NCBI GenBank assembly: GCA_002449955.1
Contig: DJYD01000050.1
Location: forward strand, 1,686 to 40,023
Direction of reading: 5' to 3'
DNA length: 38,338 bases
DNA from: Lachnospiraceae bacterium UBA6987
GTDB taxonomy: Bacteria; Bacillota; Clostridia; Lachnospirales; Lachnospiraceae
The notes beneath the pieces are model-generated. The model was not told where the DNA came from. It saw only the letters and a list, made by a program, of their open reading frames with translations, and did not search any database. Shown in pieces: positions 1 through 8,300 of the stretch. The stretch's first letter is position 1, and the number at the start of each line of letters is the position of its first letter. The position numbers and the translations under genes were made by a program.

Positions 1-1
1 C

Positions 2-325
2 TGCTCGCCGTTCCGCGTGCCGATCGCCCGCCTTGCCGCTGCGCAGGCCGCGATCGCCAGAGAAAGCGAAGCCGCCGCGAAGCAGCCCGACCTGAAGGAA
101 AAGGTGGAAGCGGCAAAGACCGCCGTCAAGGAGGCCATCGACGAAGCCGAACTGAACGAGAAGGTTGAGTCTGCGAAGACCGCCCTTAAGGAAGCTGCCG
201 ACAAGTACAGCGCCATCGTGGCCGACAAGGCGGAAGACTTGAAGGACGTTGCCGCTGCCGCGTGGAAGAGCCTGAAGGCCGGCTGGGAAGAGGCCAAGAA
301 GACCTTTGACCAGGAGAAGAAATAA
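2..325 (+). CDS. Helical repeat protein, 5' end cut by window
   Basis: The reading frame is open to the left edge, so the true start lies outside the window; a GTG at 17 is in frame but has no visible ribosome binding site. The visible 107 residues are rich in Ala, Lys and Glu and should form amphipathic helices. Two consecutive 20-residue units are obvious, one beginning LKEKVEAAKTAVKEA and the next LNEKVESAKTALKEA, followed by a related segment ending in KKTFDQEKK. This resembles the apolipoprotein/YtxH-like helical stretches found in many small bacterial proteins, but no specific family is recognised. There is no membrane segment in the visible part. The gene is followed by a GC-rich hairpin at 376-398, so it probably ends its transcript here. 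Function unknown. Confidence 0.7.
   Translation, partial: CSPFRVPIARLAAAQAAIARESEAAAKQPDLKEKVEAAKTAVKEAIDEAELNEKVESAKTALKEAADKYSAIVADKAEDLKDVAAAAWKSLKAGWEEAKKTFDQEKK
92..211 (+). repeat. Two tandem 60-bp coding repeats
   Basis: Units 92-151 and 152-211 each encode 20 residues with the shared pattern EKVE(A/S)AKTA(V/L)KEA. The copies differ mainly at third codon positions, so the duplication is old and kept at protein level. Confidence 0.7.
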
Positions 326-375
326 AACGGAATAAGCATTTTCCAAATCTATAGGGACCGGTTTCCGCCTGCACA

Positions 376-398
376 GGGCCGAAGCCGGCCCCCTTTTC
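376..398 (+). terminator. Rho-independent terminator
   Basis: A 6-bp GC stem (376-381 with 386-391) closes a 4-base loop and is followed by a C/T-rich run. It sits 51 bases after the stop of the first gene. Confidence 0.55.
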
Positions 399-420
399 TT
401 TGGGAAAGCTTCCGAACCGA

Positions 421-449
421 TGGAAATGTTCGGTTGAATATGATATAAA
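421..449 (+). promoter_or_regulatory. Candidate sigma-A promoter
   Basis: TGGAAA (421-426), a 17-base spacer and TATAAA (444-449) preceded by TGA, which gives an extended -10. It lies just upstream of the membrane protein gene at 477. Confidence 0.45.
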
Positions 450-476
450 TAATAAAAAACCAATAGAGAGAGCATC

Positions 477-1250
477 ATGAAGGAAAGATTTAGTCGTATG
501 AGCGGGTTTCAGAAATTCATCTTGATTGCTCTTGTCGTCATGGCGGCAGGCTTCGGTCTGCTGTACATCCATACGATCAGACGGGAAGGGTATCAATATT
601 ACGACGGCCTGCTCTTTCCGTCACAGGAAAACGGAAACACGGTCTGGTCGGGCGTGGCCGAAGGCCGAAAGGTAAGCTTTACGGTACATCCCGATAAAAG
701 CGTGGAATGCCGCCGGGGCGACAAGACTTACGGCCCTTATACCGTGAAAGAAGATCCTTCGGCCGTACGGACGTTAAATAAGTCGCTGACCGGCATAGAG
801 ATCCGCCGGGGAGAGACAGTCATCTTCCGGGGCGGAATGGAGAAACACTCATATGAGGAAGGCTATTATTATCACCTGGAATGGGAAGACGGAACTCCGT
901 ATCAGGAAATAAGGATCAGCACAGGGACCGGGCTGGTCAAGGACGAAAGAGGTCAGGTCTTTGATGCGTATGAACCGAGTGTTTATACGATCGTTTCAAT
1001 GATGTACGGACCCAATCTTACGCATAGAGGACATGCGGGCTTCTGGTTCCTCGGACTGCTGTGCTCATTTATCACGGCACTGTCCGTACTGTATGCCGAT
1101 GAGATCTTTCGCTGGGATGTCAGACGGACGGTGCGCGGGGCAGAAGATGCGCAGCCGACGGATTTCTATCTGACCCGCCGCGCCATCGCCTGGACCGTCG
1201 GCCTTATTGCGATCCTGACCCTGTATATCACCGGTTTGAAGCTCTGGTGA
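477..1250 (+). CDS. Membrane protein of unknown function, 3 TM
   Basis: A 257-residue protein with an N-terminal hydrophobic segment (about residues 12-31), a polar middle part of about 150 residues, and two C-terminal membrane segments (about 189-208 and 236-254). The middle is rich in beta-prone stretches with Tyr, Gly and charged residues (for example around EEGYYYHLEWEDGTPYQEIR), suggesting a domain outside the cytoplasm between membrane anchors. A GAGAGAG purine stretch precedes the ATG. I do not recognise a family. It is followed after about 100 bases by the ASCH-domain gene on the same strand; no terminator is visible in between, so they may be co-transcribed. The size and layout resemble uncharacterised membrane proteins of Lachnospiraceae-like genomes, but this is only an impression. 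Confidence 0.75.
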   Translation: MKERFSRMSGFQKFILIALVVMAAGFGLLYIHTIRREGYQYYDGLLFPSQENGNTVWSGVAEGRKVSFTVHPDKSVECRRGDKTYGPYTVKEDPSAVRTLNKSLTGIEIRRGETVIFRGGMEKHSYEEGYYYHLEWEDGTPYQEIRISTGTGLVKDERGQVFDAYEPSVYTIVSMMYGPNLTHRGHAGFWFLGLLCSFITALSVLYADEIFRWDVRRTVRGAEDAQPTDFYLTRRAIAWTVGLIAILTLYITGLKLW

Positions 1251-1353
1251 ATAAAACAGGCGTCGCGAGATATCATTGAAAACAGTAACGCGAACGGCAG
1301 TGATGTATCGTGCACAATCTATGCGCAGAAAACACAGGGAAGAGGAGGATGAG

Positions 1354-1794
1354 ATGACCGCAGAAGAAATGTGGAAGAACTCAGGGCTGAAAGGCCGCTA
1401 TGAAGCCTGGGCCTTTGGCGGAGCTCCGGACAAACTGGCAGAGCTGGTCATCCGGGGAATCAAAACCGCAACCTGCTCAGCCTTAATACTGTATGAAGCG
1501 GAGGAGGAGCGGATCCCTGAAGCAGGGGATTACAGTGTGATCCTGGATTCTGAGGAGAATGCCGTATGCATCATCAAAACCACGAAGGTGTGTATTACAC
1601 CCTTTAACGAGGTGAGCGCGGAACATGCTTTTAAGGAGGGCGAGGGAGATCGCTCCTTAAAGTACTGGCGAGCGGTCCATGAGGAATTCTTTACGGAAGA
1701 GCTATCGGCTATCGGCCTTGCATTTGATGAAACAATGAAGCTGGTCTGCGAAGAATTCGAGCTCGCAGCATTGCCGGCAATGTATGATAAATAA
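1354..1794 (+). CDS. ASCH-domain protein
   Basis: A 146-residue soluble protein matching the ASCH fold family (the older DUF437 group), whose members are thought to bind RNA or modified nucleosides; some act as N4-acetylcytidine amidohydrolases. The diagnostic stretch is the glycine-lysine turn GIKTATCSALILYE, followed by the beta-rich part around YSVILDSEENAVCIIKTTKV and the acidic segment EGEGDRSLKYWRAVHEEFF. The start at 1354 is chosen because AGAGGAGG lies directly upstream; the longer frame from 1276 has no binding site. The next gene begins 10 bases after the stop, so the two are likely co-translated. The substrate cannot be told from the sequence. The family call is fairly sure, the activity is not. 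Confidence 0.82.
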   Translation: MTAEEMWKNSGLKGRYEAWAFGGAPDKLAELVIRGIKTATCSALILYEAEEERIPEAGDYSVILDSEENAVCIIKTTKVCITPFNEVSAEHAFKEGEGDRSLKYWRAVHEEFFTEELSAIGLAFDETMKLVCEEFELAALPAMYDK

Positions 1795-1804
1795 AGGGGG
1801 AGAA

Positions 1805-2140
1805 ATGAAGGAATTTCTTGCACAGCATATGGAGCTGTTACTGGCAGCTGTGGGGTTATGTATTTTCGTGATCGCGGTTGTCAGAATGCTGAAGAAAGCG
1901 AAGAAAATCGACAGAGAAGGCTTAGTGGCGGATGCCGTTGTCTCCCGGGTCGAAGAAGACCGGGATGTGGAATCGGCGAGTACTTCGTACCTGACATACG
2001 TCACATTCACCGATCGGGACGGCACGGCGCGGGAAGCCGTAATGGCACGGACGCTGAAACCCGAGCATACAGAAGGTGAGGAACTGTATATCAAATATCT
2101 GCCAGGCGATTATAAAATGGTCCGTGAATTTAAAGGATAA
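1805..2140 (+). CDS. Small DUF3592-like membrane protein
   Basis: A 111-residue protein with one N-terminal membrane segment (about residues 9-28, LLLAAVGLCIFVIAVV) and a small beta-rich domain. The domain shows the pattern typical of DUF3592 proteins: A(D)AVVSRVEE at the beginning, SYLTYVTFTDRDG in the middle and GEELYIKYLPGDYKMV at the end. The start at 1805 is preferred because AAAGGGGG precedes it; the frame also contains an ATG at 1784 inside the end of the ASCH gene. The function of the family is unknown. The gene is closed by a terminator at 2176-2209, which makes 1354-2140 a likely two-gene unit. Confidence 0.72.
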   Translation: MKEFLAQHMELLLAAVGLCIFVIAVVRMLKKAKKIDREGLVADAVVSRVEEDRDVESASTSYLTYVTFTDRDGTAREAVMARTLKPEHTEGEELYIKYLPGDYKMVREFKG

Positions 2141-2175
2141 TTGTGTCCGGTGTTCATTTTAATTAACAGACATTC

Positions 2176-2209
2176 AAAACACAGTACTCGAAGGGGTGCT
2201 GTGTTTTTT
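2176..2209 (+). terminator. Rho-independent terminator
   Basis: The stem AAAACACAG (2176-2184) pairs with CTGTGTTTT (2199-2207) around a 14-base loop and runs into six T residues. Confidence 0.8.
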
Positions 2210-2258
2210 GATATGCCGATTTGACCGTTTTATGTGTCGAATCGGCATTCCTGTAATA

Positions 2259-2300
2259 TGGACTTTAAGGCTGTTTTTTAATATACTGTAAATAGTATAT
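2259..2300 (+). promoter_or_regulatory. Candidate promoter with dyad at the -10 box
   Basis: TGGACT (2259-2264), a 17-base spacer and TATACT (2282-2287). The -10 is embedded in a perfect inverted repeat, ATATACT (2281-2287) and AGTATAT (2294-2300), separated by 6 bases, which could be an operator. It precedes the giant surface protein gene by about 40 bases. Confidence 0.5.
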
Positions 2301-2338
2301 TTCGCCATGCGAAAAATTAAACAATGAGGTACCAAGGA

Positions 2339-5300
2339 ATGAGTAAGTTGTGGAGTCGTGGCAGCTGGGGCAGATATCTGGCCCTGTTTTTGGCCGTGGT
2401 TCTGGCCCTGAATACGGTATCGCCTGCGGTCAAAGCAGAGGGCTTTGACCAGGCAGACCAGACCCAGGAAGTGCAGAACGAGACAGAAGTAACGAACGAA
2501 ACAGAACCGGCCGCAGAATCGATCGAAGAGAACCCTGATGAGACCGACCCTGCAGAAGAAGTGACCGACGAAGCTCCTGCGGAGGATACCGAGCCTGCCC
2601 AGGAGCCGACTGAGGAAGTGACGGAACCGGCCGAAACGGAACCGGCGGAGGAGGCGACTGAGGAAGTCACAGAGCCGGCAGAGGAGCCCACAGAAGAGGC
2701 TACCGAGCCTGCTGAGACGGAACCGGCGGAAGAACCTGTCGAAACCGAACCGGCTGCGGAACCGACCGAGGAAATCACAGAGCCGGCAGAAACTGAACCC
2801 ACCGAAGAACCTACGGAAGAGGTTACCGAACCTTCTGAGGAACCTACGGAAGATGCTGCGGATCCTGCCGAAGAACAGGCAGATGACAACGAGGAGCTTC
2901 CTGAACTCGTAGAGGGGACAGCTTCAGAAGTGCAAATTGTCACTCCCGGAGAAAGCGCTCGCCTGCGCTTTACCGCGGTGAACCCGACCGGGTATCAGTT
3001 TAATTATTATTGCAGTGAAAGTGCTGAAACAGAAGTGTTCCTTCGTATTTATGATCAGAACGGAACACAGATAGAAAATGCAGCCGGCGACGGTGGCGGG
3101 GCATATTTGTACACCCAACTGACAGCCGGAGAAAACTATGAGATTGAGGTGGGATTCAACTCTTATTATCCGGATCTGCCTCTGACGATCGGGGTTGAAG
3201 TTGCTTCACTGCATATCGATATTGTTAATGACGATGAAATAGTGTATCACTGGGACGGGAATTCAGCTTATTTATCTGTTCCGATAGACTGTCTCTCGCA
3301 GCCGTTATTCTACGAATGGGCGCGCGATGGTGAAATTCTGGAGGGCGAGTACAATTCAGAGATATATGTATACGACGATGGAATATATACCTGCCGCGTT
3401 TATGATGAATATGGTAATGAAGCGGTTTATACGGTAGAAGTCATTCAGACCCCGTCTTGGAATCCCTATATCAATCAAGATCCTACAGATCTTTCTTATG
3501 GGGATAGTGTTACCATGAGCGTAAGTGTCAGCTCAGATGATCCGGATGCTGACCTGCAGTTCAGCTATCAGTGGTATTACATGGATACGGAGACAGAATC
3601 ATGGACCCTGATAGAAGGTGCAACGGCAGCTGAATACACGACGATCTTTTCCGAAAAAGTAGATTACTACTGCCAGGTGATGGATCAATACGGAATCTAC
3701 AGAAATGTGTTTGTGCAACTCAGAATAAATAACTATCTATCTGTTATAGCGGATAAAACAGATTATTATGTTGCACCTGGCGAAAGTGTCCTCTTAAAGG
3801 CTATTGTCAGGGCGAAAGATATGGAAGGGCTGACCTGCCACTGGCGGCGATGGACACAGTCAGAAGGCTGGATCGATCTGGAAGAAGATTCTGCGGAACT
3901 TACTGTAGAAGGGACTACAGAACAGCAGCAATTTGAGCTTGTGGTAAGAGATAAGTACGACGGATCACAAAGCATTTATTTTAATGTCTGGGCTGACACT
4001 ATTGAAATCAGTTCCACCAGTCCCAAATACCTTCCCGCAGTTGACGGAAGCACAGTAACACTGAAAGTAGATGTTGCTTCCTCATACGGTGATCTCCAGT
4101 ATGCATGGAGTAAGTATGCAGAGGATGATGGGGAGTGGACCACTCTTCCTTACGAAACCGGAGAGGCACAGCTAAGTGTATACAACACTTCCGAGAACTA
4201 TTCAGATACTTCTGTCCAGTGTGTCGTTTCGGATGGATATACGTCCAAGACCATCAACTTCACAATACGAGTTCTGAGCAATCTGACAGAGCTGACTGAG
4301 AATGAAGAATTCATGGCAAGAGGGGACGGACTCCGGTCATTTTTCAAATTTGTTCCGGAAGAAACAGGCGTCTATTCTTTTATTTCCTCGTCAAGCGCAG
4401 ACAATGACCCTTGCTGCGAATTATGGGCATTTACTGATGGGGACATCGAGAGTACAGCCTATAGTGACAATGAAGATGGGTGGAATTTCAATCTGACAGA
4501 AAAACTGACTGCAGGTCAGACCTATGTCTTTGCGATTTGGAGCAACTGGGGCGATACAGACGATATTCCTGTCAAGTTAAAGACTGCAGAACACTATTTG
4601 GTTCTGGATATTCCCCATGAGCAGTATTTAGATCTTGAAAAAGGTGAAAATGCTGAACTGGAAGTCTCTGTTGCAACGGACAGCACGGAACTTAGCTACC
4701 GCTGGGAGAAAACCAACCTTAAATATGAGCATCAGGTACAGTTAGATGATGTAACAGGCCCTTCTTATACAACCAATAAGCCGGGGATCTATTACTGTTA
4801 TGTTTCGGATGAAAATGGAAATACAGTAAGTGCTGAATTCTATGTGCGCTTAGCTTATATGCCTTTAAGTGCTTCTGCAGACTGGAGTGCGGGAGGGGAT
4901 AACTTAGGCATAAAAATAGGAGGATCAGCAGAGCTTAAAGTTGTAATCAAAGAGTCTGCCGGTCAGGATATCTATTATGAATGGTATCGGAATGAAGAGC
5001 TGATCGAAGGCGCAACGAAAAGTTCGTATACTGCCAGCAAAGTAGGCAGTTATTCCTGTTATGTTACGGACGATTATGGCAATGAGGAGCCTGTTAACTT
5101 CTATGTATATTATGACATTGAAGGGGACACCCTTAGTGCAGCTACTTCCAGCCCGGGCTACATGGTCGCAAAGAGCGGAGATACTATTAGTCTGACGATT
5201 GAAGCTTCTTCCCTTCTGGGGGATGTGAGGTATCAGTGGCGCTTAGCTTGCGATAATTATGGAGAAAGTTTGCCGACTCTGGAAGACAGCGACACTGTTG

Positions 5301-8300
5301 CGTTTCAGGTGAATGCACAATGGAATGGGGTCACTTATTATGCTTACTGTACGGTTGCTGATGATTATCAGGAACGTGAATTCAGTTTTACAATCAGTGT
5401 TTACAAGAACCTGACAGAACTGAGACTGGATGAAGAGACAATTATCAGTGGAGGTGATACGGCTTACTTTATTTTCACGCCGGAAGAAACCTTTGCCTCC
5501 AGCTTTGCATCCAATGTCACAGGCATTGATCCGAATTGTTCCCTTTACGAGATAGACGAGTCTAGTATGAACAATATCGGTTTTGATGATGACAGCGGAG
5601 ATGGTTTAAACTTTATCATTAAGGCAAAACTGGTGAAAGGACGTCAGTATTTGTTTGAAGTCCGCCCTAATTCAAGTAGAGACTGTCCGGTCATTTTAAC
5701 AAAGGCAGAACACTATCTCTTCCTGGATATGGAAAGCGAGAATACCATATATCTGGGAGAGAGTGAGACAGCCACTCTGCAGCCGGTTCTCTTCACAAAC
5801 AGTGAAAACCTGAGGTATACATGGTATCACGGGAACAACTCAGGCAGTCACATGACGCTGATGGAAGACGTGACCGGACCTTTCTACGAAACGGTGAAAC
5901 CGGGAAGATATACGGTTGAAATACGGGATGATTATGACAACTATGCAGAGGTTACCTATGAAGTCTATTTGTCGTATATGCCGTTAGACGCCTATGCAGA
6001 CGGTGGATCCTGGTTTTATCCTGAACTTGGTGAGTCAGTAACACTGCAAGTGTCTGTAAGCAATTCAGCAGGCCAGGATGTGTATTACAAATGGGAACGG
6101 AATGGCAAACTGATCGAAGGGAAGAGTGAAGCATCTATAACAACAGATAAGGGTGGAACATTTGTCTGTTATGTTTATGATGATTACGGAAATGAAGTTT
6201 CTGTTTCATTTTCTGTGGAGTATAACATTACCCTCAATGCCTGGGCCGAAGAGAATTACATATCTGTACCCTATTGCGGCGAAGCTGAGCTAAAGGTCAT
6301 ATATGAAAAGGCTGATCAGGACCTTTTCTTCCGCTGGTTACATGATGATGAAGTGATTGAAGAAAACGGCACGGAGGTTTACCGGACACGTGAAAGCGGT
6401 TACTATTCTTGTGTAGTCAGCGATGATTACGGAAATGAAATATGGGTTAGTTTCCGTGTAAATGTTGCAACGGCTGATGACTGGAGCGCAACGGGAACGA
6501 CCAAACCGAGTTACGATGGCATGGTCAGCTATGGCGGAGACGTGACTTTCGAGGTAAGCCTTGAAAACGTAGATAAATCCGCGGTGTTCACCTATGCCTG
6601 GTATCAGCTGCCTGATTTCTCTGTTATTGATGACAGGAGCGAGTGGACCTTGATCGAGAATGAAACCACATCTGCTCTCACATGGAAGAACATAACAGGA
6701 AAAATATATGTGGTCTGTCTGGTAACGGATCCTTTCGGGGCTTCGGAGCGTGTTCAGCGTTTTGAAGCCAGCGTCCAGAATTTCCTGACGGTCAGAGCCG
6801 CCAATGATCAGCAGAGATTTGCCGTTGCAGAGGGAGAGAGCGTAACACTTGAGGTCCTGGCCTATGCAGATGATATGGAAGGCTTAAGCTACAGCTGGTT
6901 TGAGCTTGATAAGGGCAGCGAAAATGTTAAATGGACTGAATTGGATAACACGGGCAACAGTCTGACAGTGACTAAAATCGGAGCCACGGAACAGGATTAT
7001 TTGTGCAGAGTAACAGACCGTTTCGGAAGCAAAGAAGAAGTGGATTTTGCTGTCTGCAGTCAGAACAACCTGAGCGTGGAAGCAGTAAATCCCTATCGTT
7101 TTGTAGAGGGAGGGCCAGAGACTCTTGAAGTTGTAATCCATGCGGATGATCCCGAGGGAATCACCGTTACCTGGTACAATGAATATGGCTGGCCGCTGGA
7201 AGGCACCGAGACAACGTTTGCAGTGGAGGTCTATAGGAATACCATCTATTCGTGCCGTGTGAAAGACCGTTTCGGGATGGAAGCCTGGGCTTATTTCGAA
7301 CGCGTTACGAATAAGACCTGGAATCTGGAAAGCAGCATGCTGCCGGAAAACGGCAAGGTGAATTACGGAGATTCTGTAAGTCTCAGTATGGATCCGGTTG
7401 TGATCTGGTATGGAACAAGCAGCCCGAACTTTACCTATCGTTGGTATACGACAACGAATGATCAGGATGAGACATCATGGACCGAACTGCAGGAGCAAGG
7501 CCCTTATCTGACGCAGACAGTTACGGAACACAGATTCTACAAGGCAGTCATTACGGATAAGTTCGGCCTGAGCGAGGAACGGATCTTTGACGTAACGGTT
7601 GAAAACCATCTGGAAATCGAGGATCCTGAGCCTGAAACAGTAGCGTTCGGCGCTGATGTTACTTTTGCGGCGGAAGTCACTGCAGATGATACCAGCGAAA
7701 TGAGCTATGTCTGGTATACGATGGGTGAAACCAGTGGAACAAGTGCACTGCAGAGCGTAAGAACAAACGATACGCAGGCAGGAAAAGTCATCCTGAGTGA
7801 GGATGGTCCGGTCTATACCGCTAAAGATGTGACCTACTACAAGACCATTTATCTGGACGTCACCGATAAATACGGCAATACAGAAACAGCGCAGTTCAGC
7901 TGCGCGGTAGAGAATCACTTTACGGCTGAAGCGGAGAACGCGGTTGTCAAGACTTCGTTTGGCGGGGAGGCAGAGCTCAGAGTTGTCTACAGCGCTGACA
8001 ATGCAGAGGGAATGACCTTCGAATGGTATAGTCCATACGGCTCATATTCTTCAGAAAACAGTGATCGGATAACAGTCTCGGAAATCCTGGATGATGCCGC
8101 GTATTATTGCCTTGTCACTGACTGCTACGGCACAACAATCCGGGTGAACTTCACGGTTCAGGTAGACCACATCTGGGATGCAGAGCTGCAGTACCAGGAA
8201 GTTGTTCCGATGGGAAGCACGGCAAAGATTACGGTGCAGCTTACCGGTGAGTATAATCTGGATGAGTTCAGGTTTAATTGGCGTATAGGTGAAGGTGATG

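Noticed and set aside
2590..2885. CRISPR-like array
   Set aside because: The repeats are coding, in frame, of varying length and without unique spacers.
2317..2943. Minus-strand frame of 208 codons, Ser/Gly/Val-rich
   Set aside because: It is the mirror of the Glu-Pro-Thr repeat in the giant gene; the low-complexity content follows from that repeat and there is no ribosome binding site.
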